Shown: positions 47,628 to 60,599 of the stretch, piece by piece
Numbering within the stretch: the stretch's first letter is position 1
How the letters are laid out: each line of letters begins with the position of its first letter
DNA from: Tipula vernalis
Taxonomy: Eukaryota; Arthropoda; Insecta; Diptera; Tipulidae
Length of the DNA: 64,000 nt
Assembly (NCBI GenBank): GCA_958295665.1
Contig: OY282559.1
Location: 261,708,245 to 261,772,244, forward strand
Direction: 5' to 3'
Position numbers and translations under genes: made by a program
The notes under the pieces: model-generated
Database searches by the model: none
What the model was told of the DNA's origin: nothing
What the model saw: only the letters and a program-made list of their open reading frames with translations

Positions 47628-48201
47628 AATTCCACATCCATTTTCCACATTCGCTATGGAATTTTTTCGGTACTAAGGGAATATTTCCGAATGGGTATAA
47701 GCAGGTGAAAAAAATTCCCCATGTACGAAAACATCAGTAGTCGTGTTTTCCATGAGAACTGCACTAGAACTCGATAAAGTTTAAATTCCTTTTATTCTAT
47801 GTAAATAAAGAAAAAAATAAATCCATAAAATGCTAATGTGTAGTGCATTTAACATAAATACACATTTTTAGTTGTTACAGCAATAAATAATTACAATTAC
47901 AGTTAATTTTTTAGTTACACTTGATAAACCCATGAATGTATCGAGTGTAGCGGCGTGTAATGACGTCAGCAAAAAATAAGAAAATTTGGATGAAATAACT
48001 GGAGGGGAATATTTTTAAACTTAAAATGTGGATTTATGTCAAATACATTACATATTGGCGCTTTATGAATTTTTTTTCGGTTTTCTTAGAATAAAAGGAA
48101 TTTAAAGATTATCGAGTTCTAGTGCAGTTCTCATGGAAAACATGGCTAGTAATTACAAAGATTTTGGCAGATATGCACATGTGGAAAATGGTTGTGGAAT
48201 T
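47628..48201. mobile_element. inverted-repeat element, ~574 bp
   Basis: The outer ends ATTCCACATCCATTTTCCAC and, on the other strand, ATTCCACAACCATTTTCCAC match. A second, inner matched block includes GAGAACTGCACTAGAACTCG (about 47755-47774) and its complement at about 48116-48135. It is non-coding, a MITE or foldback type. Confidence 0.7.
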
Positions 48202-48461
48202 CGAGAATAGGGCCGCTGATCAACTTCCGAACCATTAACCGTGAGCCATAGCGTTTTTTGCCAGTTTGTTATTCCTGGAAACGCTGAAAAATAAAAAAAT
48301 GATATGTCGGGTAGTATCACAGCCATATCCCTTTATGTTTATCACATCGGCCGGATTGATCGCGTTTAATTTTCACTTGAACATATTTTATTTATACTAA
48401 CTTTATTTTACTTCTATTTTTGTTTTTAAGAGTAAAATAAAATTTTGACAAGGTAAATACG

Positions 48462-48933
48462 TTTTCCTACAATCGCCGTGAAAAGCAGGCTTTTTTTCTC
48501 TGTTTTCAAAGCCCAAAGTGTCTGTTTTTTTGACAGTTAATAAACAAATTACTTTGTCACACGTTTCTCTTAGAAACGTGTGACAAAACTTGAAACCGCA
48601 CGCATGTTTAAAGAAAGACTAATGTTTGTATAAAACATCAAACCAAATTTTTGTTTTTCTTTATGAAAAATAAAAAAAATCTTTGACTACTTTATTGAAC
48701 AAAACGTCGGTCCTAAAATAAAATCGTATTGTCAGTATAGTAAATTTTACTACAAAATTATCTTTTTATTATATTTTTTAAAATGATTGTAGGAAAAATA
48801 AAGTGTGAAACACGTCCGCAAAGTTGTTTGTCACGCTCGAAAGGTTGCTGGCCTCCGTCCCGTCGGCCAGCAATTTCCTTTCTCGCGTGACAAACTGGCA
48901 CTTTGCGCTCTTGCGATACACAAATAACTATTT
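48462..48933 (-). repeat. ~470-bp inverted repeat, right copy
   Basis: Inverted partner of 39492-39960, with the same two hairpins. The copies are much better conserved than anything between them. Confidence 0.9.
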
Positions 48934-49556
48934 AAATACCTTCTAAATTTATTGTATTTTATTTATCTCAGTTATATGAGTATAGCTGTTGGGCCATGAC
49001 TCAATTTGGATAAATAAAACAAACCACTAGACTTAGTCCGACTATTTATTGATACATGTATTTCTGATTCAAAGCCACTACACAAAAAATGCACTCAAAA
49101 CGCACTGCACAGTATTTTAAGCATTATACACGGAAGATTGGTTACATACGATGATAACACAGATATATCTACAATAAAGCTAATAATTAAATAATGATTC
49201 AATTAATTTTAAGATTATATACTTATCTTTATTTAAATTTCTTATTGATTTCGGGAATTGTATTTGTTATTATTTATTAGTCAAGCTGTTAATGTAATTT
49301 GATGACATACATATAAGTTTAGTACATTTTTATATTACAAATTTTTGGGGTAAATTCACATGTATATAAAATTATCTAGTAGTACAATTTTGATTTTGTT
49401 TAAGTCTATTATTATATTTTGTTTATCGCTGTAATAAAAATAATTTGATCACTGATCACTCAGTGTTCTTTAAACGTTTGTTACAGCAACACATAAAAAA
49501 AATTGGAAATTCAATAAAACCGATTAATGAATAAAATCAACAACAGCCGACATTGT
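48934..49556. other. A+T-rich stretch, no gene recognised
   Basis: Nothing is identified. Confidence 0.5.
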
Positions 49557-49910
49557 TTATAATTTCGTGTATTTTTTTTTATGAGAAAGCGAACCAGCTT
49601 GAATTTCCTCAGTGTGTGTGTTGTACATTAGCAGTTTATTCCCAAACGTTACTCCAACAAAATTTGTAGCACTTGGGAATTGTGCAAATTGTTGCGGATT
49701 TGAAGGTATTTGTATTTGTTGCCCTGGAAATAAAATCGGCACTAATAAGGAATATTTATAGCGATATATAGCTACTATGTATTGCTTACCGATATTGATG
49801 TTTGTAAAAATAAAATAATTTCCTCTCTCATTATTTTGATTTTTTTTTTTTTTTTTTTTTTCTGTAAACGAATAAACAATTTTGGCAGCCGTTGAAAGTC
49901 TTTCTGCCAT
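49557..49910 (-). CDS. candidate two-exon small protein (95 aa), unknown family
   Basis: The minus-strand ATG is at 49908-49910. Exon 1 (49910-49790) encodes MAERLSTAAKIVYSFTE, a lysine run made by a poly-A tract, and GNYFIFTNINI. An intron at 49724-49789 (66 bp) has a good GTAAGC donor and a TTTCCAG acceptor. Exon 2 (49723-49557) continues in frame with QQIQIPSNPQQFAQFPSATN and FVGVTFGNKLLMYNTHTEEI, ending at a TAA. The frame stays open across the intron too, but the splice signals and the coding-like composition of exon 2 support splicing. No domain is recognised. The homopolymer-coded lysines are suspicious, and the sequence could be a fragment of a larger gene or a decayed copy. Confidence 0.45.
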   Translation of the reverse strand: MAERLSTAAKIVYSFTEKKKKKKNQNNERGNYFIFTNINIGKQYIVAIYRYKYSLLVPILFPGQQIQIPSNPQQFAQFPSATNFVGVTFGNKLLMYNTHTEEIQAGSLSHKKKYTKL

Positions 49911-52900
49911 CTATTGGCGAGTATTGAAGTAGTTAAATTTATTTTTAAACAAACTTTTATTAAATTTAGTGGAGATTGTTGTTATTGTAAAAATGTTTCT
50001 TTAAGTAAATCAATTATCAAAAGAAAATGAAAATCAGTTTCTTAATTGATATTCATGTATGTATGTTGAATTTCAAACATTCCTGCTAATTATTTCATAG
50101 TCCGTAGTAAAGAGTTTGTGAATTTTCATTTAAAAATAGTTCATGTGAACATACATTTAATGACTTAATCATAGAATATTGTAACATTGGTGATGTTCCG
50201 TTCAGGCGAGGAACTTACGTACGTATGGTTGATTTCTCGTCTTTCTGATAAGTTTTGTTTTGTCTTGGACGGTGGGATCTGATTCATGGGACGAGATTTG
50301 TATGCATTGGCATTTTGTTTTGGGTTCCCTGAATGTAGCTTTGCGGGTCGATTATTGATTATTGGTATAATTGTTTCGGTAAAATGATAGAGGGTGATGT
50401 TAGCTTGTTTGTTTTGATTGTTGGTTTTTTATATTTCTTTCCCCTCCTACGACAACAAGAATTGTAAATAATCGAATGCAAAATGCAATCGGTCAATCGA
50501 TTGTGTCTTGTTGACGGAAGAAGGTGAAACCAACAGTGCACCAGTGAAGTGTTTTTTTTTTCGTTCTGTTGACCAAACAAGACAAAATAAATAGTCGCCA
50601 TATTAGTGGCTGTTAAATTAAATTAAATTAAAACCGAGTTAATTAGTACGGTTAAATAAAATTAGTGATATAAAATATCCACATACAGTTTTATGTATGT
50701 TCGATCAAATCGGGAAATAATACTAATACGGTGTTATAACGAATATTGTCGCGGAAATAGAAGAACAAAACAGGTATATATATATTTATTTACTTGTGAT
50801 TGTGTGGCGCGGGCGCGAATATATTATTTTGTGATATGAAAACCTTGTTTTGTTTTGTTATTTTTTTTAAAGAGCCCCATTTCAAGTGATAACGGAAAAG
50901 TGTGTGCGAAAATTGACCGCACAACGGGTATTTCCGCGACGTTGTTAAATTTGTTTTGTCCAAATTTGATTTGACAAATATTTAACGTGAACAAATAAAA
51001 ACAAACGAGATTGTTCGGGAAAGGTCACAAGAATTTGATGCAAACCGCTATATCTAACAACACCATCGCATCATAGAAACAATAAAAAAGGGAAACAGAT
51101 AAGTTTTTATTACGTGGTTCGACCACTACTATATTATATTATTTAATTATTTATTTATATTACATATAATTATATTGTTATTGTTATAAAATCAAATTGA
51201 TCATTCTCAATAATTCGTATTGATAAATATGCAATTCAGGTGTAGTTAAAATAAGGACCGCGGATCCAACAAAATTTAGAAATGCTTAACTATAAGTAAC
51301 TATTAATAAATAATTTTTTTTTATTTATACATTTATACAATATATTTTATTTATTTATATACATACAAGTTTATTTACCTATTTATCTATTATTTATGAT
51401 TGTAATTCATTGTTGTTTTTTTTATTGATTCTGTGAATAATTACGTTACAATTGTACCAAAAAAATCATCTGTTTGTTTATTTAATTATCTTATTCCTCG
51501 TGAATCATGATTGTTTCTTCCAAGTTATTGTCGCGTATTTTTATATTTTTGTTCTTACACAGTGTTTAAGTTCCTAGCTTAATACAATATCATCATGTGT
51601 GAATAGTTTTAGTGTTAGTATGGACTAGCGTACATTAGTGGAATTAATATGAGGCACACTAAATATAAGTGCGTTGTGTTGCCATTGCGGAGGGTGGAGA
51701 GCACGTGGTCCGTCACCTGACCACCATAGAATACGGCTGTGATTTAATTTAGTTTCCTTTAATTTGGTTTTGTCAATTTATTTACTTAATTGAAAATGTG
51801 ATCTCATCTGTGATATGATATAAAATATCACCTAGTTTAACAAGGCACGTTCCATGTTTGTTTGTCCCACCTGTGTAGTCGTTAATGTGTGTACACTCCA
51901 TCGCAGCACATCCAGTTCCTTGTAATTGGTGACAAGAACTACGCCCACCGACGTCACCTAGCCGGCAAACGTGCTGCAGTCACCGATGTGTAGAGTTACA
52001 AGGAAATTCTGTTAATGGGGCGAAAATCAACCATCTAAGTTGATACATTATGATTGCAACTTAGTTGGAACTTAGTCGTCCCGTTACAATATATTAATAG
52101 TTTTATTTAAAAAATTTAATTTTGCCACTATATTAAATATAAGATTAAAATGTTTAATGGAACAAAACTGGAGTGTGACCCATTAAAATTTCAAAAAATC
52201 GTAAGTAAGGAAGGAATCGACTCTACCTTCAAACTAATGTTTAAGACATTTTTTTTTTGGTTTACAAAAATACTAAAATGCATTGGATGACAATATAACT
52301 TAAGATAAAACTGCAAAATACGAAACTAAACTAAAATGCCAAAGTTGTGCACAATAGAACAAATAAGAATTAAATTAATGATAAACAAAACCTAAGAGTC
52401 TATAGGACAAATAAATCTATGGCTTAAGAAACCTTTCGAACCGTATATATGGTATAACGTGTTGGTTACATTGTAGTTGGTTAATCTAATGAATGATCTT
52501 ACAGATCACAGTTTTTTATGTCTGTCGAAGCATGTAGTAATTTAATTGTAGACAGTTGAATTCTTTTTTTCACTCATTTGGCTTGGGCGTCATACTGATT
52601 TACATGCTCAATAGTGGAGTTTGCGGAAATACTATATATTTCCATTTGAAATATTTAAAAAATATGTTACTATATTCACATAATTAATGATGTCTGCTCG
52701 TAAAATATTCTGTTAATTAAAATAAATTTGCTTTTTTAATAGTTTATTTGGAATGGTTAACCAAAAAATGTTTCATTTTAATCTGAGCTTAGATACTCGA
52801 AATTCCAGCTCATTTCGGAACTTTATATTTCAAATTCTAGCACAAGACTTGCTGCCTTGAATTTGTTATAATTTGTTGTACTTTAATTATCCAAATAACA

Positions 52901-55599
52901 ATAAACAAAATTTATTACGGATCATTTACCAGTTCTGTAATCTGCAATAAACCAAACTAAATCCCACATAAATCACCCCAGCGGTAGTGGTGCGATTGTT
53001 CAAAAATCATTAAAAGACTAATTTACAATTCCAAGCAATTACAATTTCCATAAAAAAAAGAAAACTGTTTTACACTATTGCATTAAGTAAACATGAAAAA
53101 TAAACCAATTTTACACAATATACAAAAAAAAACAACATAAAATGGAAGCGGAATAAAATAAATAATAAAATAAAACATAATAAATAAATAAATTTATATT
53201 TTCTTATCATACACATATTTTTAAATTTCTCCCGGGAAATAAAAAATTTATCGTTCAAAATACTGTACCAGTGAAATGAAAATGTAAACTCGTGTAAAAC
53301 ATTTTTTTTTTTTTTTTTTTTCTAATTTTAGATTTAAGTTTTAATGAAATCCTTCTCCAGCTTTTTTTCTCCCGAAATTATTATCTTTTGCATATATTTG
53401 TTGCGTTTGTATAGTGTCGCAAAATATATATGTGAAATGAGTAAATCAAGAATATCGAACGGGGAAATTCCTTAAGAGGCTTAATATTATCACCCATTAG
53501 TTGCACTCTATCCGATTTTTTCTGTATTTTTTTATTTTTTTTTTATTTTTGAATCATATTTTACACGATTTATATATTCGCGCGCATACACGTACATGAA
53601 ACATTAAAATAGTTTTATAGTAATGTACATGATTTCAAATATAGTTTTCGTGCTCGCAGCTCCCGTCACAAAAATCAAACTAACTTGTGTTTCCTAATAA
53701 TATGCAGATATATAGGCACCCAATTTTTTATGCTAATTTGTTCACTTGAATAAATAATACAATTTGACGATGGTATGTTTGTGTGCGATATAAATGTACA
53801 CAAAAAATAACTGAAAATGAAAATTTTTTACTTTAATTTTCACCAAAAAAAAAAAAAAACTACACCGAACAGTAAAAACCAATTCCATAACATTTTTATT
53901 TCGTATCGCGATTCAGGTGTGGTGGTAAACGAATAGAGACAAGAAAATCTCAAAAGTTAAATTTATGAACAATTAACATTATTTTATTATCAAGTGTAAA
54001 AAGAATTTTCCGTTTTTTTTTTTTTTTTGCTTTGTTCGTACATACATTTTGTGTTGGGGTGTTGTAAAATGGTTTTTCCATCCATATAAGGCTGTGAGTT
54101 TTTGAATTAACAATGTAATAAGAAAATAATTTAGTTTATTTTTCAAATTCCAATTTGCTGTATATTTCTCAATTTTCTTGAAATATTGAAATATAATTAT
54201 TTATTAGGTAATTGCTTTTAAAATGTTTGAAGTTGGGCAGGTCAATTTGGTTAATTTGCAGCATATCCAGATTCTTAGAATTATTTTTTTTTTTTTTATT
54301 TATATCTGCCATTCACAGAAATATGTTCACGTAGTTATAGCTGAAAATACTAAAACGCAAATGTTTGGAACTTATAATTAACCCAAACTTAATTTTTTCA
54401 ATTTGCACAGCTCATTCCGAGTAAAATCAAAGAGTGTTTAAACGGACTTCCTGAAATCTTCCGTTAAACTTTTTTATCAAATTGGATAAGTCTTGTTTAG
54501 TTTTGAGGGTGGTAATATTTGCCAAAAATTGTTTTGATGTTGGGAATGATGGCGGAAGAGTGAAAATGCTTGTTTGGTGTAGGTTGGAGAAAAATAAATT
54601 CTAAAGAATATCTTAAGCCTATTTACTGGCTTTGTATTAAAAATAATAATGAGTTAAGATAACAGTAAAATTGTCAATATCTCATTTAATAATATTTATA
54701 AAGAAATATAAAGTTAGTTTAATGGTCTCATTACAAATACAAAAAGGTGGCATTTCAAATTTATTAAACTTTTTAAATGCTACTAAAATTTAGTTTCAAA
54801 TACTTATTGTCATTGTTACTATTAGTTTTGTGAATTAAACAAAGTTTTCATTTGTTCGATAATTATAAATTAACAACAGGTTTACAACTAACTGTACTGT
54901 TCTTGATGATGGGCCAAATCTAGTTTCCCTGTCACACGTAAACAAAAAATCCCAACAAGTGAAAATAATATTCAACAGAGAAAATCCTACACAGTAAAAA
55001 AGTGTTGAACAATTTAATTATAAAACAGATGGTTGAAAGTTCGATGCTTTAAAAGAATGAAGTAAACAAATCTTTTAAAGAGATAATTAAAAGGACATCG
55101 TTTATTTACTGGAACCATGACATTTAGTGAGGTCTGTGGCATTTCCTATATTCCAAAAACCACCCTCAGTTTAACTTATGACGTTCTTGTCAGAAAAGTT
55201 GGTGTCACAACACGCTTTAAGTAGAAATATGACATAACAAATAATTTTTCAATTCATTTTAAGCTGATACGATTTTGGATCAAAACGATTTAACATCAAA
55301 ACTTTTAGGATAAGAATTTAAAACATATTTCATTTTTAAATTATAGTTATAAAAATTTATCATATATTTCATTTATACATTAAACTATAAGTTTTCGTAT
55401 AATGTTTTATAATACCATATTTAGGAATGAGCTTCTTGTTGAGTAAATCGAATAAATCTGTTTTTTCTGCGAGAGCCATGGTGTAATTTACTGGATTATC
55501 TATTGATAATCCAAAACTAACGAAAAAATGTTCAAGATAATTTTTACAATATTGTACTTCAATTAATTTTATTTGGTAAACCTTTTATTAAATTTACTA
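49911..55599. other. long A+T-rich stretch, no gene recognised; possible untranslated exons at 50.1-52.1 kb
   Basis: No protein family is recognisable in any frame. Between about 50160 and 52090 the sequence is less A+T-biased and holds exon-like pieces, such as GAAGAACAAAACAG followed by GTATAT at about 50760-50780 and the block 51640-52080. These could be 5' untranslated exons of a distant gene or unknown repeats. From 52100 to 55599 only A+T-rich sequence with homopolymer runs is seen (poly-T at about 53301-53321 and 54014-54028). Confidence 0.45.
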
Positions 55600-56070
55600 A
55601 TCCAATGCTCTTCTACAACTAATGATTTTATAATTTTTTACCCAAAAAGTAAACTAGAATTTAACGAATCGGTTAACAACTTAACGAACTTAACACAACG
55701 AACCCTACCACCCAAAGCCAATTTTATTTGGTACATCCAATTTGTATATATTGCATGGTTCGTTGTGTTTTACAAACTGTTCACAGTGTAGTACTACTGT
55801 CTGCAACCAATTCTAATGACAGTTCAATGTAAAAACAAAATTCTGAATTCTTATAAGAAATAATAAAATACAATAAGAAATTAAGAATTATTTTAATTCC
55901 ATGTATCGGAATAACTATATGAAAATATAAAACTATAATCTACACTAAACCACTATGTACAAGATAAATATTTTTAATTCTGGTGCTACATACATAAACT
56001 AATAAATTTAATTTTTATATTTTACATTCATTGCCAATAAAAAGTTTCGCATCATCAGCATACTCTAACA
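55600..56070 (-). repeat. candidate 3' LTR of BEL/Pao #2
   Basis: On the minus strand the polypurine tract AAGGGCGGCAGAA (56071-56083) is followed at once by TGTTAGAGTATGCTG at 56070, the expected start of a 3' LTR. The far end is not defined, because no second LTR copy is recognisable upstream of gag. Confidence 0.5.
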
Positions 56071-56083
56071 TTCTGCCGCCCTT

Positions 56084-57545
56084 GAATCCCCGGATTCAAT
56101 CTAATGGTAACTTGCATAATTTGTGATTAGGCCTCTTAAACATCACAGCTTTGGTTTTAACTTCTACAACTCGAACGAGGCCATCAGTTCCACAAATAAT
56201 TGATTGAATTTTACCCAGCAGCCATTTCGCAGGTAGTAAAACTATGTCTCCAACTTTAATATTTTTTTGAACCGTCATCCATTTCTGTCTCGACTGTAAA
56301 GTTGTCAAATTCTCAAGATGCCACCGTTTCCAAAAATCTTGCTTAAATTGTTGTATTAATTGACATCGAGACAATTTATTTATATTAACATCTGTAATAT
56401 CACCTTCTGGAACTAATGTACGAGGATGGCCAATAATAAAGTGTGCAGGTGTAAGGATGCTGAGATCATCGCTTGATATAATCGGCAATAGCCGTGAATT
56501 CAGGATTGCTTCTATCTCTACCAACAATGTGTGTAGTTCCTCTAACGAAAGGATAGTCTGCCCAATCACTCATTTCAACCGCGTTTTTAATAACTTCACA
56601 GCCGCCTCCCATAATCCTCCAAAATGTGGAGCATTTGGTGGGTTAAAATGCCACGTAATTCTCTTCTTTAAAAGCTTGTAATATATGTCGTTGTTATTGG
56701 TTTCGATAAATTTGTACAGTTCGGCCCACTGATTATTTTCACCTATAAAATTACTTCCGCAATCACTGTAAATATCGCTGCATAGCCCCCTCCTCGCCAC
56801 AAACCGCTTAACTGCTGCTACAAATAAACCTGTGGTCATGTCATGGACTACTTCGATGTGTACAGCTTTAGTACTGAAGCACACGAAATGCATAAATAAA
56901 CCTTAATTGCTTTTTGCCCTCGACTTCGCTTGAAATATGCAGGGATCGGACCCACGCAGTCTACCCCTACCTTCAAAAACGGCCTCACTAGTTGCAGTCT
57001 GTCTCTAGATAGTTCACCTATTTGTTGACTTTGAGATCAGGGATTGACCATGAAGCACTTCGCACATTGCTTCATCACCTTTTTAATCACATCCTTTCCG
57101 CGAACTATCCAAAACAGCAGATGTTTTCTCTGATCTTGCTTGCAGCACCATTTTACAGATGTTTCAATGTCTTCAACATTGATTCGTCCGATTTTCCCAT
57201 TTTGCTGTTCTTTTGTTCTTCCGTTCGCTATAAAACGCAAAATCACCGCAACTACCATCAATAATCGATTCCAGCCTGAATATTTAGCCAATAATTCATC
57301 ATATATTGTAGTTCTCGTCTCTGCTACCATTGAAGATATCCATTTGGGTGTTTCTTCTTCTGCTGTTCCATATGTTTTTCTTTGGACTGGCCATCCCTCC
57401 ACTGTTTTTATTAAAAATGTAGGCCCCTTCCACCAGATATCTAAACCTAGCAATTCTTGCGGAAAAATCCCCCTGGAAGCTGGATCAGCTGGATTCAACG
57501 ATCCTGGAATAATGAAGCCACTGATTTCGCTTAATGTTCTCTAGA
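56084..57545 (-). pseudogene. BEL/Pao #2 RNase H end, integrase and C-terminal domain (decayed)
   Basis: The minus strand shows NPADPASRGIFPQELLGLDI followed by WWKGPTFL (57400-57498), the RNase H/connection block of BEL/Pao. The zinc-binding integrase N-terminus is seen in part (IVRGKDVIKKVMKQCAKCFM). The integrase catalytic core follows in 56570-56893, with CFSTKAVHIEVVHDMTTGLF, SDCGSNFIGENNQW and NPPNAPHFGGLWEAAVKLLK, where the D and E of the DDE triad are visible. Then comes the DUF5641-type C-terminus (RWHLENLTTLQSRQKW, VGDIVLLP). Frame shifts separate the pieces at about 56570 and in 56900-57030. Confidence 0.88.
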
Positions 57546-58900
57546 ATTTGAGATGTCCTGTTGCCGACAAACATTGTCCACCGTCTGGGTGATCACTTAA
57601 CCAGTCTAAAACGATGGTGGAGTCGGTCCACGCAGTTATGTCACTTTTATTCACCCGCAACACTTCAGCTGTTGAGACAAGTAACTTCGTTAACAAATGC
57701 GCTCCACATAACTACAGCCTTGCAATCGACACTACTTTAATTGGCGTTACTCTAGATTTTGCTGTAACCAACATGCATTCGTAGTCTCCATTCTGCTTTC
57801 TATAACGGGCATAAATAACAGCTGCATAACCTATTGAACTAGCATCACTAAAACCGTGCAATTGTATATGTGGTACCCCTTGTAGCCAACGTGGGATTTG
57901 TATCTTTTCTAAAACTGAAAGATTATTTCTTATACCATTTACCCATAACTGTTTAATGCCCGGCGGCAGCTCATCATCTCAATTGGTTGGTGTTGTCCAA
58001 ATACTTTGAAAAGACCTTTGATATGTAAAGTCACTGGTGTTAGCCAACCTAACGGATCAAAAATCTTGCTGCGCTCTGATAGCATTCCCCTCTTCGTATA
58101 GCTTGGATCTCCCAGTTTCACCTTGTATGTGAACACATCCTTCTCTGGATCCCATTGCAGACCCAATACTCTTACCGTAACATCTTCATCTTCAGGCATT
58201 CTAAAAGTTAATCCACGATCTTCTACTAGAATAGTTTCCATAAAGTCTCTGGAATTCGATATCCACTTTCGAAGGTTCATTTCGCAACTAGCCAACATTG
58301 ACATCATTTGATTTTTCAAATATATTGCATCCGCTACGGTATCTGCCCCTGCCATTACGTCGGCAACATATGTATGTTCTAATAAAGCCTGAGAAGCCAG
58401 TGGATAATTGCCGTTGTTCACCCTTGCTATCTCCTTTAATACACGTGTGGCCAGGAATGGTGCCGATGCTGTCCCATATGTCACTGTAATTAGTTGGCAA
58501 CACTTTAAATCATCTTTCTCCTTGTCTCTCCATACTATGCTTTGATATTTACGATCGTCTTCATTTAACAAAATTTGTCGATACATTTTCTCTATGTCAC
58601 TTACTATTGCAACCCGAAATTCTCGGAATTTCAGCAGTATTTCTTACAATGTCGGTTGAACCCTCGGCCCTACCATGAGTGTATCATTCAGTGCTAAACC
58701 AGAAGAGGTTTTTGATGACGCGTTAAATACTACCCGTAATTTGGTGATAGTGCTCTCCGGTTTTACTACGCCATGATGCGGAATAAACATGGTGTTTTGA
58801 TCACCGTTAATTTTAGTCATATGACATAAGTTCCGATACTCGCTCATAAATTCATGGTATGCCTTACAAAATTGTTGATCGGCCCGAAACTTTCTTTATC
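57546..58900 (-). pseudogene. BEL/Pao #2 reverse transcriptase (decayed, YVDD changed to YVAD)
   Basis: The minus strand has FIPHHGVVKPESTITKLRVV then FNASSKTSSGLALNDTLMVG (58650-58800), followed after a frame change by MYRQILLNEDDRKYQSIVWR, TYGTASAPFLATRVLKEIA and HTYVADVMAGADTVADA (58340-58375). The catalytic box of the family is YVDD; here the second-strand codon at 58362-58364 is GCC, giving YVAD and removing one of the two metal-binding aspartates. The frame then continues through EMNLRKWISNS, VRVLGLQWDPEKD and KIFDPLGWLTPVTLHIKG to about 57939. Between 57546 and 57938 the RNase H is decayed. Confidence 0.88.
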
Positions 58901-58923
58901 GACATTAGTCTTGTGTTCGCCAT

Positions 58924-59583
58924 CTAGAATGATTGACCTAACTGCTCCTTTTGTTTGTTGAAGGGTAATTCGATTACAAATCTCCCATCTTTGTTCCGGG
59001 TTGTTGTGGTTTGAAATATCCGTTCACATTCCTCTTCTTCGGCTGTTACCCTAGGTTTTGTTGGTAGTTCTTCAACTTCCCAAAACTTACGTAGTGTGAT
59101 GTCAATATTAAATACCTTTGGTTCGGTAACACTAGTATAACTTTGTACCGTTTCTAGTATATTTGTCTTAATGGCACCACCTAAGATCCATCCGAGATCA
59201 CTTTCAATGGCTAATGTTTGGCCCTTTTGTTGAAGTCTGCCCCCGCGAAGTAGATTGAATACATGTTCTACGCCCAATAATAGATCCACTTTACTAGGAA
59301 TGTTGAAATTAGGATCGGCTAAAAATACGGTGGGAAGTGATGACAAATCAATATCAATTGATTGACGTGGCAGTTCTCCACTTAATTGGGGAAGTACCAA
59401 TGCATCCACATTCATCAACATATGGTTATATTTAGACTTAATAATCAATGTCACTGATCCTTTTCCAATCTGCTGGTGCGAATTTCCAATTCCAGAAATT
59501 AGCGTGCGGCATGACTTTCGCTTAATACCTAATTTATTACATAATCTTTCAATTAAAAACGATGAAACTGATCCGGAATCCAA
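58924..59583 (-). pseudogene. BEL/Pao #2 aspartic protease region
   Basis: The minus-strand frame begins at LDSGSVSSFL, the retropepsin active site Asp-Ser-Gly of BEL/Pao (about 59574-59585). It continues with LISGIGN, LVLPQLSGELPRQSIDI, ADPNFNIPSKVDLLLGVEHV and SDLGWILGGAI, all typical of the peptidase A17 region. A frame shift near 59583 separates it from the gag zinc knuckles. The protease motif is intact, in contrast to element #1. Confidence 0.85.
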
Positions 59584-60290
59584 TTATGTAATACCCCCTT
59601 GATATCAATAACATCCACTTCGGCAGTCGGTGATGTTTCTTAGTACACTGTGTGCATTTTGGTTTCGCTAAACACATGTATACTCCATGATTTTGGTTGA
59701 GACAATTAAAACATTTACCATCTGCCTTGATGCATTGTCTGCGCTCGCCAGCCTTCATTGCCTTAAATTTACTGCACTCTACAGTGAAATGGGTTGCTTT
59801 ACAGATTGGGCACACTCTGGCGTCCTGTATTTGTAATTCTCTTGGTACTAACGTTATTAACAGATCCCAAATCGTCTGCTCTATTTAGAAGAAATTTAAA
59901 AATGTTTTTAACGTCGGCGTATCATCGCTTGATTCTTGAGCCCAAAGACTTCGAGCTTCCAAATCTAACTTTTCTACTAAAATATATAGCAGCCACGGAT
60001 CTCTCGATATCCCATCTAGGTCTTGCGTATAGTATAGTCTTGCGATAGTAATGCCATACGTCGTTGATTTTTAACACCGCTAAAGTTGAATATTGTCGAA
60101 ATTTTGAACACGTTGTGAAACTTGTGAATTTTGGCTTTCATATCTCTTAGTCCATAATTGATGCAAAGGGCCCATTTTAAAAATAATTGGGGCATAGTGA
60201 TGAAGACAATGATGTTTTGGAATCAGTTTAATATTAATGTCCATATGGATGAACAAAATTAAACAGATCTTTAACGATTTATTTATCACT
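59549..60290 (-). pseudogene. BEL/Pao #2 gag, C-terminal part with zinc knuckles (decayed)
   Basis: The minus strand at 59549-59815 has three Cys/His knuckle-like units (CPICKATHFTVEC, CFNCLNQNHGVYMC, CTQC..H). Upstream, in other frames, are WLLYILVEKLDLEARSLWAQ and TLKTFLNF (59895-60010), the end of the DUF1759 gag core. Further upstream only a weak frame (60080-60289) remains, so the gag N-terminus, leader and 5' LTR are lost or unrecognisable. Confidence 0.8.
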
Positions 60291-60599
60291 GATTGATATT
60301 TATAAGTTGAAGTTGTTTGAAAAAATCCAAATATATAAATAATATCTTTCCATAGAGTTTGCTAACTGTTCAAAGAAATTAAAAAGTCTTCACAACCAAA
60401 ATTTTGATATTTCATATTCTATCATGTGTGCGATGTTATCATGAATATTTTTATTTTAAATTAAAATATAAAAACATTTGTATGTTCGTTTTGTTTCTAA
60501 CCAAAGTGAAGTAACCTGATTTGTGGTTTAAACTCTAGACTTGACGTCAAATTAATCGCTCACTGAACTTCTCTCTCAAATACAACTCAATTTAAACTC
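60291..60599. other. spacer, no gene recognised
   Basis: A+T-rich; nothing is identified. Confidence 0.5.

Noticed and set aside
56457..57544. Plus-strand open frames
   Set aside because: Antisense shadows of the BEL/Pao integrase and RNase H region.
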